The notes under the pieces were generated by a model. The model saw only the letters and a list, made by a program, of their open reading frames with translations. It had not been told where the DNA came from and did not search any database. A stretch of 64,000 nucleotides of DNA from LSUCC0057 sp048549915 (GTDB lineage: Bacteria; Pseudomonadota; Gammaproteobacteria; Pseudomonadales; Porticoccaceae), in assembly GCA_048549915.1 (NCBI GenBank), contig JBLYYE010000010.1, positions 1-64,000 on the forward strand. The letters run 5' to 3'. Below are positions 18,033-27,082 of the stretch, in pieces (position 1 is the first letter of the stretch; every line of letters begins with the position of its first letter). The translations under genes were made by a program, and so were the position numbers.

Positions 18033-19427
18033 ATGACAGACGCCACCGCTACCAATAACTTTCGCCGCTCTTCAGCGGAGTTATTGCGTCTTGCCGCACC
18101 CATCGCTGCGGGACAAATTGCTGTCATCGGGATGACCGTCACTGATATCTATATGGTCGGCCAAGTGAGCACCGATGCACTCGCCGCTGTGCAGTTGGGG
18201 GGGAGTCTCTGGTCGATAGCTGTCTTCATTATTCTCGGCATTATGACCGGCAACAGCCCGATCATTGGTCAACTTTACGGCGCTGGTCGCAGTACCGGAG
18301 TCCGCCACCAATTTCAGCAAGTACTGTGGATATCCCTGCCACTCGGGCTGCTGGCCAGCGCTACAGTTGCCGCCGGCATTTGGCTGCTACCAAACCTCGA
18401 CATCAGTCCAGAAGTCGCCAACCAAACACAAGCTTACCTGGCACCTTATTTAATCACCGCCATTATGTTGTCGACATTTTTTGCACTGCGCACCACCTTC
18501 GAGGGGCTGGGTGATCCACGCCCGGTGATGGTCTTTAACTTTATTGCTTTTGGGCTTAACTTCCCACTCAACTACCTGTTCATTTATGGCGGGTTTGGCA
18601 TTCCCGCTCTGGGCGGCCCCGGTGCTGGCTGGGGCACCTTAGTAGTCATGTGCTTTTTGTTTGCCTCCATGCTGCTCTACGCCAAACACTCGGCTAAATT
18701 ACGCTACCTGCAACTCTACCGCGATTTTGCAGCGCCGTGCTGGGCAACTATTCGCGACACACTTAAGTTGGGTATTCCCATCGCGCTGTACATCACCGTT
18801 GAGTACAGTTTTTTTTCCCTAATCCCTCTGTTTATCGCCCACTTAGGTGCCGCAGTCGTCGGCGCCCACGCCATAGCACTTAATGTCGACTCACTGGCGT
18901 TTATGGTGCCGCTGGGCCTATCACATGCACTGTCGATAAAAGTGGCCCATTCGCTTGGCGCCGGCAAGCCAAAACAGGCGCGGCAGATTGCTATCACTGG
19001 GTTCAAGTTGGTGTCGCTGTTAGCCGCAACTATCTCGGTAGGCAAACTGCTGCTCAATGAAGAGATACCGCGCTGGTTCAGTGACGACTCTGCCACACAA
19101 TTAATTGCCGCCAATCTCTTTTTATTTGCCGCCGTTCTCGGCGCCATTGATTGTTTACAGATCGCCGCCAGCGGCGCCCTGCGTGGCTACAAAGACACCC
19201 GCGTACCGCTGTTGATGCAAGTGACCGCTTTTTGGGTGATCGCGTTTCCTATTTCTTACACACTGGGGCTGACAGACTTATGGGGCGAGCCGCTGGGAGT
19301 TTACGGCTTTTGGGTAGGGATGATAGTCGCGGTCAGTATCGCCGGGGTTTTGCTCATTAGCCGCTGGAATCTTTTATCCAAGCGGTTTATCGCCAACAGC
19401 CCAGAGTTAATCGCGGCACCTGATTGA
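18033..19427 (+). CDS. MATE family efflux transporter (NorM-like)
   Basis: A 464-residue protein with twelve hydrophobic segments in two homologous halves, as expected for MATE cation/drug antiporters. N-terminal features LLRLAAPIAAGQIAVIGM and VDIYMVGQ-like DIYMVGQVSTDALAAV are typical, and the second half begins near LGIPIALYITVEYS. NorM-type pumps export drugs with sodium or protons; the substrate is unknown here. Its 3' end overlaps the 3' end of prmC by 41 bp on the opposite strand. Confidence 0.9.
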   Translation: MTDATATNNFRRSSAELLRLAAPIAAGQIAVIGMTVTDIYMVGQVSTDALAAVQLGGSLWSIAVFIILGIMTGNSPIIGQLYGAGRSTGVRHQFQQVLWISLPLGLLASATVAAGIWLLPNLDISPEVANQTQAYLAPYLITAIMLSTFFALRTTFEGLGDPRPVMVFNFIAFGLNFPLNYLFIYGGFGIPALGGPGAGWGTLVVMCFLFASMLLYAKHSAKLRYLQLYRDFAAPCWATIRDTLKLGIPIALYITVEYSFFSLIPLFIAHLGAAVVGAHAIALNVDSLAFMVPLGLSHALSIKVAHSLGAGKPKQARQIAITGFKLVSLLAATISVGKLLLNEEIPRWFSDDSATQLIAANLFLFAAVLGAIDCLQIAASGALRGYKDTRVPLLMQVTAFWVIAFPISYTLGLTDLWGEPLGVYGFWVGMIVAVSIAGVLLISRWNLLSKRFIANSPELIAAPD

Positions 19428-20229
19428 GATCGCGATGCCCGACAATCTCAGAAAACCCGGCATCGACAAACAAGGCCACTACTGCTTCAGCTTGGTTGTA
19501 GCCATGTTCTACTATTAACCAGCCACCACTGTTCAAGTAGTTCGGGGCGCTAGCAACGATATGGCGCAGATCGTCTAAGCCGTCAGCCCCGGCTACCAGA
19601 GCTGATTGTGGTTCGAAATGTACATCGCCACAGCAAAGATGTGGATCATCCCGCTCAATATAGGGTGGGTTACTGACAATAAGATCAAAGTGCTCCCCTG
19701 CCAGGGCAGTGAACCAATCGCTCTGTCGCACTTCAACATTGTCCAGCGCATAGCTCTGGCGATTGCCCTCAGCCAGCGCCAGGGCGTCGCTGTCGCGCTC
19801 AGCCGCAATAACGTGCCAGCCTTTGCGCTCACTGGCTAAAGCGAGTGCGATAGCCCCTGTGCCACAGCCTAAGTCAGCGACTCGGGCCCGATCTGGCAAG
19901 TCCAGCAGTAGCGCCTTATCAACCAACAACTCGGTCTCTGGCCGCGGTATCAACGTACTGGGTGCGCAGGCCAACTGCAGAGTCCAAAAACCCTGCGTGC
20001 CTATGATATAGGCCACCGGCTCGCCGGCACTGCGACGCCGCAAGCGCTCTGCATAATTGCGCAGCTGGTCAGCCTCGAGCAGACGCTCAGGCCAGGTGGC
20101 TAAATAGGTACGGCTGACACCGAGCAGATCTGCCAGCAACAATTGTGCGTCTAAATCCGGGCTATCAGTGGCCAGCTGGGCGCGCGCCAGTTGGCCGGCA
20201 ATAGAGTGTTCGGAGTAGTTATTCGCCAC
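19387..20229 (-). CDS. prmC: Release factor glutamine methyltransferase
   Basis: Methylates the Gln of the GGQ motif in release factors, using S-adenosylmethionine. The 280-residue protein has an N-terminal helical domain, the SAM loop VADLGCGTGAIALAL near residue 115 and catalytic NPPYIE near residue 185. It overlaps prfA by 11 bp, so its substrate gene lies directly upstream in the same operon (hemA-prfA-prmC), a conserved arrangement. Confidence 0.95.
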   Translation of the reverse strand: MANNYSEHSIAGQLARAQLATDSPDLDAQLLLADLLGVSRTYLATWPERLLEADQLRNYAERLRRRSAGEPVAYIIGTQGFWTLQLACAPSTLIPRPETELLVDKALLLDLPDRARVADLGCGTGAIALALASERKGWHVIAAERDSDALALAEGNRQSYALDNVEVRQSDWFTALAGEHFDLIVSNPPYIERDDPHLCCGDVHFEPQSALVAGADGLDDLRHIVASAPNYLNSGGWLIVEHGYNQAEAVVALFVDAGFSEIVGHRDLNQVPRLTLGCWR

Positions 20230-21304
20230 TCAACGCAGCCAGTTGCTCCGCTTGGTGCTCTTGCACCAGCGGTTCGACCACCTCATTTAAAGCCCCCTCC
20301 ATCACCTCTCCGAGCTTATAGAGTGTCAAGTTGATACGGTGGTCAGTGACTCGCCCCTGAGGATAGTTGTAGGTGCGGATGCGTTCGGAGCGATCTCCTG
20401 AGCCGACCAGCGAGCGTCGCTCTTGCGCTTGCTCACGCGCATTGAGCTCATCTTGGGCGCTATTCAGACGCGCCTGTAGCAGCGCCATCGCCTTGGCGCG
20501 GTTCTTGTGCTGCGAGCGCTCCTCCTGACATTCGACCACCATACCGGTAGGCAAGTGCGTCAGCCGAATAGCTGAATCGGTTTTATTGACGTGCTGGCCG
20601 CCAGCGCCAGAGGCGCGATAGGTATCGACGCGCAGATCCGCTTTGTTGATTTCGATGGCATCACTCTCATCCGGCTCTGCCATAACGGCAACGGTACAAG
20701 CGGAGGTGTGCACTCGCCCTTGCGACTCTGTCTCTGGCACCCTCTGCACGCGGTGGGCGCCCGATTCAAATTTCAATTGCGAATAGACTCCGGAACCGCT
20801 CACCCGGGTAATGATCTCTTTATAGCCCCCGTGCTCGCCCGCGTTCTCACTGATAATTTCTATCTGCCAGCGACGCTTCTCGGCGTAACGGCTGTACATG
20901 CGAAAAAGATCTCCGGCAAAAATTGCCGCCTCATCACCGCCGGTACCGGCGCGGATTTCTAAGTAGACGTTTTTGCCATCGCGCGGATCGCGTGGCAGCA
21001 GCAATCGCTGTAGTTCTACCTCTAACTGGCTGCGGCGCTGTTGGGCATCTTCGAGCTCCTCAGCAGCCATTTCGCGCATCTCTTGATCGCTCTCTTTCAT
21101 CAACTCTTGAGCGGAGAGAATATCTGATTCACTGCGCTGCCAAGCGACAAAGTTGGCAACCACCGGCTCGAGCTCGGCGTACTCCTGCGAAAGTGCACGA
21201 AACTGATTCTGATCAGCAATGATCTCTGGCTCACTGAGCAGAGCCGAGACCTCACCATGACGCTCGCTGAGGTGTTCGAGTTTGCTGTGAATAGAAGCTT
21301 TCAT
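20219..21304 (-). CDS. prfA: Peptide chain release factor 1
   Basis: Reads UAA and UAG and triggers peptide release. The 361-residue protein has the stop-codon-recognition tripeptide PET in VQRVPETESQGR and the catalytic GGQ in GAGGQHVNKTDSA, the site methylated by PrmC. The start is ATG 21304: AAAGG lies six to ten bases upstream, whereas the upstream ATG at 21310 touches the Shine-Dalgarno sequence. It is downstream of hemA on the same strand. Confidence 0.96.
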   Translation of the reverse strand: MKASIHSKLEHLSERHGEVSALLSEPEIIADQNQFRALSQEYAELEPVVANFVAWQRSESDILSAQELMKESDQEMREMAAEELEDAQQRRSQLEVELQRLLLPRDPRDGKNVYLEIRAGTGGDEAAIFAGDLFRMYSRYAEKRRWQIEIISENAGEHGGYKEIITRVSGSGVYSQLKFESGAHRVQRVPETESQGRVHTSACTVAVMAEPDESDAIEINKADLRVDTYRASGAGGQHVNKTDSAIRLTHLPTGMVVECQEERSQHKNRAKAMALLQARLNSAQDELNAREQAQERRSLVGSGDRSERIRTYNYPQGRVTDHRINLTLYKLGEVMEGALNEVVEPLVQEHQAEQLAALSGE

Positions 21305-21334
21305 TGCCATCCTTTAAATATGTGGGGAGCCGAT

Positions 21335-22588
21335 TTAATCGGCATGCAGATCAAACAGTTGCTGGGCCAATTCAAGAATGTCTTCACGGCCCGCCTCACT
21401 CGCTTGACGCAGTGCGATAGTGGGGGCATGCATCACCTTATTGGCCAAGCTGCGCGCTAGCGTATCGACGACCTCCTCTGCCGGAGTACCGCGCTGCAAT
21501 GCGGCTAGAGCGCGCTTTAGCTCTTCGCTGCGCAAGCTGTCCACCTCCGTGCGATACGCTTTGATGGTATCTACCGCGGCGAGTGAGCGGCGCTGACGAA
21601 ACCAGCGTTCAGACTCTGTCGCGACAATTTCGCGCGCCGCTTCCGCCGCATCATGGCGGGCACGTAGGTTGTCTTCGATCACCTCTTCGAGATCATCAAC
21701 GGTATACAGGTAGACATCATCCAGCTCACCCACCTGCTCTTCTATGTCTCGCGGCACAGCGATGTCGAGCATAAAAATAGGGCGCCTGCGACGTTTTTTG
21801 AGCGCCGACTCCACGGCACCCTTACCGAGTATCGGCAGCTGGCTGGCGGTGGAGGAGATAACAATATCGGCCTGCGCCAACTGCTCGGGGATATCGGCCA
21901 GCAGCACTGCCTCGGCATTAAATTTACCGGCAAGTTCAGTGGCGCGCTGCAAAGTGCGATTCGCTACGGTGATATTGCCAACACCCCGCTCAGCCAGATG
22001 CCTGGCGACCAGTTCAATAGTCTCTCCGGCTCCTATTAACAGGGCTCGAGCACTGCCCATGTCGGTAAAAATCTGCTGTGCCAGTGTCACCGCAGCATAG
22101 GCAACGGAGACAGGGTTTTGGCCTATCGCGGTTTGCGAGCGGACGGTCTTAGCGGTACTAAAAGCGAGTTGAAATGCGCTGTGGAGCTCGCTGGCCAGCG
22201 TACCCGCTTGGCAACCCACCGCGTAGGCGGACTTGATTTGACCGAGAATCTGCGGCTCGCCCAACACCAGAGAATCAAGACCGCTAGCCACGCTCATCAA
22301 GTGACTTACCGCAGCTTGATCGCGATAACTGTAATAGCAAGAGTCCAAATCGGCCAAATCTACACCGCGGCTAACCGCCAGCCACTCCAGTATCGCCTGA
22401 TCCTCGCAATCGCCGTGCATGTAGAGTTCGGTGCGGTTACAGGTAGAGAGCAGTGCAACTTCACTGAGCCCCAGGGTATCCCGTGCAGAGTGAAGCTGCG
22501 ATTCCACTTTTTCTGGCGCAAAAGCTACTCTGCCGCGCAACTCGAGAGCCGCGGTTTTGTGGTTTATTCCCAGCGCAATAATGCTCAT
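21335..22588 (-). CDS. hemA: Glutamyl-tRNA reductase
   Basis: Reduces glutamyl-tRNA to glutamate-1-semialdehyde, the first committed step of C5-pathway haem synthesis. The 417-residue protein begins MSIIALGINHKTA, matching the family start; an upstream in-frame start adds ten residues. The catalytic Cys is in LLSTCNRTE near residue 50, with GLDSLVLGEPQILGQ near residue 104 and the NADPH-domain GAGETIEL near residue 190. It heads the hemA-prfA-prmC operon and is separated by about 260 bp from the next leftward gene upstream of it. Confidence 0.96.
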   Translation of the reverse strand: MSIIALGINHKTAALELRGRVAFAPEKVESQLHSARDTLGLSEVALLSTCNRTELYMHGDCEDQAILEWLAVSRGVDLADLDSCYYSYRDQAAVSHLMSVASGLDSLVLGEPQILGQIKSAYAVGCQAGTLASELHSAFQLAFSTAKTVRSQTAIGQNPVSVAYAAVTLAQQIFTDMGSARALLIGAGETIELVARHLAERGVGNITVANRTLQRATELAGKFNAEAVLLADIPEQLAQADIVISSTASQLPILGKGAVESALKKRRRRPIFMLDIAVPRDIEEQVGELDDVYLYTVDDLEEVIEDNLRARHDAAEAAREIVATESERWFRQRRSLAAVDTIKAYRTEVDSLRSEELKRALAALQRGTPAEEVVDTLARSLANKVMHAPTIALRQASEAGREDILELAQQLFDLHAD

Positions 22589-22850
22589 GGATTTATCTAA
22601 AACCGCCCTGTGTAGCATCTAGCTGCCGTTAATTTGGCGCCGAATAATTAATTTGCTGGCGATTTTACACGAGCCAAGGCCGCTGTGGCGAACACAAACA
22701 GGAATTCTGCACCGAATAAACTGACACAATGGATGAGAGCTCGGGTGTAACGAGCCACCCTTGTCAGCCTATCGACAGCACCGATACAAGCAACGAAAAT
22801 CTCTCGTGAAATTTAATGGCTGCTGAGCTCTGATTCTGAGCCATAAAAGC

Positions 22851-23492
22851 TTAACTTCGCGCCAAGCCTAATTTTTCCAGCCGCCAGCGCAGTGTGTCTA
22901 CTCGATCCTGGCCAAAAAAGGGCTCATCATCCAGCACCATCGTAGGCACACCCCAATGACCCGCAGCTTCAAGCGCTGCATGATTTGCCTCGATTTTAGG
23001 GCGAGGATCCTCTGCAAGAATAGCTGCGTCTAACTCAGCGAGATCGAGCCCTGCGGCAGCAGTCGCCTTATCCAGTTTATCGCCCTTATCCCAGCCTGGC
23101 TCGCCGCTCCAGATCAAGTGCGAGATTTGGTAGGCGAATTCAACGCCTCTACCGCGGCGTGCCGCCTCAATGCCGAGGCCGGTAAGCCGGAAAATATAGG
23201 GTTGGCTCTCAGCCACTTCGAAAGTTTTGAGATCTTGAACTATTGGGTCCGGAGATGGAAAACCATATTTCATACCAAGAAATTCCGCACGGCGGGAAGC
23301 GTCTCTAATAATGTACTGTACACGCCGCTGATCGGCGCTAAATAGAGTCTCTTTAGCCCGCACGGCAATAGGCAGGACCGGGCGCAGATGCAAGTCCACA
23401 TCAAAGTCCTGACGCAAGCGAATGAGATCGGGGGTCACAAAGTAGGAATAGGGGCTGCGAAAAGACCAGAAAACATCAACACTGACAGACAA
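22851..23492 (-). CDS. 2-hydroxychromene-2-carboxylate isomerase family protein (DsbA/GST-kappa fold)
   Basis: A 213-residue thioredoxin-fold protein. Features are FWSFRSPYSYF at the N-terminus, where the Ser of SPYSY is the usual glutathione-activating residue, and WGVPTMVLDDEPFFGQDR near residue 180. Family members isomerise 2-hydroxychromene-2-carboxylate in naphthalene degradation, but many act on unknown substrates. It sits between hemA and the TPR-lolB operon, an interval usually empty in relatives, and is more than 20 kb from the aromatic gene cluster. Confidence 0.85.
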   Translation of the reverse strand: MSVSVDVFWSFRSPYSYFVTPDLIRLRQDFDVDLHLRPVLPIAVRAKETLFSADQRRVQYIIRDASRRAEFLGMKYGFPSPDPIVQDLKTFEVAESQPYIFRLTGLGIEAARRGRGVEFAYQISHLIWSGEPGWDKGDKLDKATAAAGLDLAELDAAILAEDPRPKIEANHAALEAAGHWGVPTMVLDDEPFFGQDRVDTLRWRLEKLGLARS

Positions 23493-23698
23493 AATGAAAC
23501 TCCTCGATTGGCGCGGATACAGCTAACTCACTTGATATTAATACGCCCAGTCAACCATGTCGAACTCACACCGCATACCAACGACTCTTACACCGCCAGA
23601 ACAGAGTACCTACCTTCACTAGACATTAGTTTGCCTATAGTCATCATCTATCAATCTAATACATTGTAATTAGTACAGTGTGGGCACATGATTCTATT

Positions 23699-25540
23699 AT
23701 GTTTGCGAGCAGGGTGGGACAGATGGCACCACTCGGCGCTCTAGTAATGTTGACCGCCTGCGCCACGACAACCCCCGAGTCTACTAAACAGGACATGCTG
23801 ACAGAGCCCCACCACGCCTCATTGCAGGCACAGGCTGGCCCCGAATCTATTTCAGCCGAACCTATTTCAGCCGAACCTATTTCAGCCGAACCTATTCCCG
23901 CCGATCAACTACTCAACCTGCTCACTGCAGAGTTCGCTACACAATACGGTGATAACCTTACGGCTCTGCAAAGCTACCAGCGACAGGGAGCTGCGCTAAA
24001 TACGCCTGAATTGCTGTTGTCTGCACAATTGGCCGCGGAGCGCAGCCAGGATGTAGTCGCTATGGAACAGAACCTACAGCGTTGGTTAACGTTATTCCCA
24101 GGCGATATCAATGCTCAGCGCGCCTCAATGCGCAGCGCTGCGGCCCAAGGAGATGGTGGGCGTCTATTCAAAGAGGCACAAGCGCTCTTTATTGCCAACA
24201 ATGATCTCTCCTTTTTGTTTGCTGCAACGAATTATTTGCCGCACAACGCACAACTTAACCACCAATTTATCATCGCATTGAGCCAAGCTCGGCGCAGCCC
24301 CAAAAATCACTCGGCACTGCACAAACTAGCCCTGAAATTCCTCGATTGCCAGCTGCAAGCCCGCACTGCTACAAAATTAGTGACGCGTCAGAGGTTAATC
24401 CATTGCGCTCAGCAGATCACTGCTGCAACCCAGGCACGCAGCAGTGCGACACATGAGCTCCTTTGGCGCAGCAGCATTCAGCTCACAGTTCAACTACTGA
24501 CTCAGCTGCGAAGACATTTCGAGGCTATTGCACTGCTCAAACAAACAACCCGCGAACAGGCCGATGCTGCGCTTAAATTTGATCTCGCTCGATTGCTTCT
24601 CAATTTAGATAGGCCCAGTGCTCGCAAAACACTCGATGACGTCATCAAACTTGACCCCAATCACCATCAAGCAGGTTTACTGCTGGCAGTCTTGCATATC
24701 GATAACTCCGATATCCGCTCAGCACAGCCTCTTTTGGGCAACATACCCGAGCAGAGCCGTTGGTTCTCTGACGCCCAGTATCAGCTTGGCCGCATCGCCG
24801 ATTTTTACAATCAACACAAGCGCGCCCTGCTACATTTCCGCCGCGTCCAACCAGGCATACATTTTCAACGCTCTATGCGCCGCACAGGCGAGCTTTTGAC
24901 ACAGCTCTATGGATTGCAGGAATTTGACCGCTGGATGCGTTTACAGCTTCGTCAATATCCCGAGCAGAGTGAGAGCTTTTATCTGTTAGATATTGCACTC
25001 ACTGGGCTAGAGCGCGCACCAGCTGTGCAGCTGGAAAGATTATCAGCAGCCGTCGCCAAATTGCCAAGCTCCGTCAAATTAAACAGGCATCTTGCACAAC
25101 AGCTCGAAAAGAGTGGGCATTTTGCAAGCGCCGCCAAGCAGTGGCAACGTTTACTGGAGATTGATCCAAACCATGCTTTAGCTATGAGCTCACTGGGCAA
25201 CCTAAAAGTCAGCCATCTCGCTCAACCAAAAGAGGGCCAAGCGTTGCTTTATAGGGCCAGCCAGATCGAACCTGAAAATCCGCTGGTACTAAACCGTTTA
25301 GGCTGGGCACTCTTTCAGCTGGGAGATCTCGAAGGCGCACTGGGCCGTTTGCTACGCGCCCACTCTCTGAATAACAATGCTGTCGTTGCCAGCCAGCTTG
25401 GTGAGGTTTACTGGCAGCTGGAGAAACCTGAGAAAGCTATAAATTTGTGGCGCGAAGCGTTGCGACGCTTCCCTGAGGCCCGTTATGTGCGCGATACTAT
25501 CCATCGATTGGATATTGATCTCAACGGAGTTTATGAGTGA
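23699..25540 (+). CDS. Tetratricopeptide-repeat lipoprotein upstream of lolB
   Basis: A 613-residue protein with a lipoprotein-like leader (VMLTAC, Cys near residue 21) followed by a low-complexity ISAEP repeat and many TPR-like helical pairs. These are clearest in the last 150 residues (ALAMSSLGNLKVSHL, PLVLNRLGWALFQLGDLEGAL, VVASQLGEVYWQLEKPEKAI). A TPR protein in front of lolB is standard in Pseudomonas relatives. It probably acts as an outer-membrane-anchored scaffold. ATG 23699 is preferred over the GTG at 23678 because it puts the lipobox at the normal distance. It overlaps lolB by four bases. Confidence 0.85.
   Translation: MFASRVGQMAPLGALVMLTACATTTPESTKQDMLTEPHHASLQAQAGPESISAEPISAEPISAEPIPADQLLNLLTAEFATQYGDNLTALQSYQRQGAALNTPELLLSAQLAAERSQDVVAMEQNLQRWLTLFPGDINAQRASMRSAAAQGDGGRLFKEAQALFIANNDLSFLFAATNYLPHNAQLNHQFIIALSQARRSPKNHSALHKLALKFLDCQLQARTATKLVTRQRLIHCAQQITAATQARSSATHELLWRSSIQLTVQLLTQLRRHFEAIALLKQTTREQADAALKFDLARLLLNLDRPSARKTLDDVIKLDPNHHQAGLLLAVLHIDNSDIRSAQPLLGNIPEQSRWFSDAQYQLGRIADFYNQHKRALLHFRRVQPGIHFQRSMRRTGELLTQLYGLQEFDRWMRLQLRQYPEQSESFYLLDIALTGLERAPAVQLERLSAAVAKLPSSVKLNRHLAQQLEKSGHFASAAKQWQRLLEIDPNHALAMSSLGNLKVSHLAQPKEGQALLYRASQIEPENPLVLNRLGWALFQLGDLEGALGRLLRAHSLNNNAVVASQLGEVYWQLEKPEKAINLWREALRRFPEARYVRDTIHRLDIDLNGVYE
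23848..23892 (+). repeat. 15-bp in-frame repeat (x3) in the TPR lipoprotein gene
   Basis: Three perfect tandem copies of TATTTCAGCCGAACC encode ISAEP, followed by a degenerate fourth (IPAD). It lies in the linker after the lipobox, so length changes would alter only the tether. Confidence 0.9.
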
Positions 25541-26130
25541 CCTCAAGCTGGCACAGCCCACCCCGCTTTAGTAAGTACCGTTATCAGATGCTCTTATTGG
25601 CCGCTCTGCTGCTCGGTAGCTGCGCGCAGATCAATTCGTCGCCGCCAACTGTCGTCGTACTATGGCAACTCAACGGCAAGCTTTCGGTGAACTCCCCTCA
25701 AGGCGGCGGCAGTGGTCAATTTAACTGGCGTATTTACCCAGATCGCTTTGAGATTACCCTGCGCGGTCCACTAGGCTACGGCACTGTGCGCCTCTCTGGC
25801 ACTCCACAGTTGGCGCTCTTAGAGCAGGGCGAAACGCGTATTAGTGGCAGTGTCGAGCAGTTAAGCCGGCAGTGGTTAGCCAGCGAACTGCCTCTGCAAG
25901 CCCTACAACACTGGGCTGATGGCCAAATAGCCCCGTCACCCCACCCCGATCCTGACAGCGCTCGTTACAATGTTAAGCAGCAGTTAACGGAGTTTTCTCA
26001 GATGGGCTGGCAACTGCTTTTGAGCCGCTACCCAGACAATGAGAAATCGAGCAAACCGAACAAAATCAACGGACAAAAAGGCGAACAACGATTCACATTA
26101 ATTGTCCAATCACGGGGTGATCAACCGTGA
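25537..26130 (+). CDS. lolB: Outer membrane lipoprotein receptor LolB
   Basis: Accepts lipoproteins from LolA and inserts them into the outer membrane. The 197-residue protein has a hydrophobic leader ending LLLGSC (lipobox Cys near residue 29). The LolB core follows: WQLNGKLSVNSPQGGGSGQFNW, RFEITLRGPLGYGTVRL and a W-containing C-terminal helix. GTG 25537 overlaps the preceding stop (GTGA) with GGAG upstream, suggesting coupling. It is followed by ispE with another GTGA overlap. Confidence 0.92.
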   Translation: MTSSWHSPPRFSKYRYQMLLLAALLLGSCAQINSSPPTVVVLWQLNGKLSVNSPQGGGSGQFNWRIYPDRFEITLRGPLGYGTVRLSGTPQLALLEQGETRISGSVEQLSRQWLASELPLQALQHWADGQIAPSPHPDPDSARYNVKQQLTEFSQMGWQLLLSRYPDNEKSSKPNKINGQKGEQRFTLIVQSRGDQP

Positions 26131-26993
26131 AATTAACCCTGCCTGCTCCAGCCAAGATCAACTTGTGGCTGCACATTACTGGCCGACGCTCGGATGGCTA
26201 CCATAACCTTCAGACGCTCTTTCAGCTGCTCGACTGGGGAGATCAGATTAGCTTTGAAGCCAACCAAAGCGGTCAAATAGAGCTGCACGATAGCGCCACT
26301 GGAGTTCACAGCCAAGAGAACTTGATTGTCCGCGCGGCGCAAAAATTGCGCGCACACGCCGGTTGTGCCGCCGGGTGTCAAATTTCACTGACCAAACAGA
26401 TACCCATGGGCGGCGGCTTAGGGGGTGGAAGCTCTGATGCAGCCACCACTCTGCTAGCCCTCAACGCACTCTGGCAGTGCGGATTATCTATACCGCAACT
26501 CAGTGAGATCGGTGCACAGTTGGGTGCCGACATCCCCCTCTTTGTTGAAGGATACAGCGCCTTTGCAGAGGGCATAGGCGAACAACTGACGCCTGTGAAT
26601 ATTCCCCGGCGCTGGTATCTGGTTGTCACACCTGACTGCCATGTCGACACAGGGCAAATTTTTTCTCATCCTCAATTGACAAGGGACTCTGCAGCGATCA
26701 AAATACGCGCCCTCTCAACGGCTCTGGGTCGAAATGACTGTCAAGCGGTTGTCGAGCAGCACTACCCGAAGGTAGCTAATGCTCGCCACTGGCTCAACAG
26801 TTACTCACCAGCGCTAATGACGGGAACCGGCGCAAGCGTGTTTGCCGCCTTTGAAGACAAAATTGCCGCGCAACAAGTTGCAGCTATTGTCCCAAAAGCA
26901 TGGCGAGCCTTTGTAGCACAGGGTGTCGATGAGTCACCGCTACACAGCGCTATGCGGAACAACAAATTACTGGGGTGTCGCCAAGAGGCCTAA
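26127..26993 (+). CDS. ispE: 4-diphosphocytidyl-2-C-methyl-D-erythritol kinase
   Basis: A GHMP kinase of the MEP isoprenoid pathway. The 288-residue protein shows APAKINLWLHITGRRSDGYH at the N-terminus, the ATP loop IPMGGGLGGGSSDAATT near residue 93, and MTGTGASVFAAF near residue 232. GTG 26127 overlaps the lolB stop. The last seven sense codons and the TAA lie inside the tRNA-Gln gene, so the protein C-terminus (LGCRQEA) is encoded by the 5' part of the tRNA. Confidence 0.95.
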   Translation: MKLTLPAPAKINLWLHITGRRSDGYHNLQTLFQLLDWGDQISFEANQSGQIELHDSATGVHSQENLIVRAAQKLRAHAGCAAGCQISLTKQIPMGGGLGGGSSDAATTLLALNALWQCGLSIPQLSEIGAQLGADIPLFVEGYSAFAEGIGEQLTPVNIPRRWYLVVTPDCHVDTGQIFSHPQLTRDSAAIKIRALSTALGRNDCQAVVEQHYPKVANARHWLNSYSPALMTGTGASVFAAFEDKIAAQQVAAIVPKAWRAFVAQGVDESPLHSAMRNNKLLGCRQEA

Positions 26994-27047
26994 GGCAACG
27001 GGTTTTGATCCCGTCATTCGGAGGTTCGAATCCTCCCACCCCAGCCA
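26971..27047 (+). tRNA. tRNA-Gln (anticodon TTG)
   Basis: A 77-nt cloverleaf with encoded CCA: acceptor TGGGGTG/CACCCCA, discriminator G, anticodon stem CGGG/CCCG with loop TTTTGAT (anticodon TTG), and T-loop GGTTCGAATCC. The 5' 23 nt overlap the end of ispE. A tRNA-Gln between ispE and prs is the classical gammaproteobacterial order. Confidence 0.96.
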
Positions 27048-27082
27048 TCTTTCTGTACAAACCTATGACCAGGATCTCCGAC

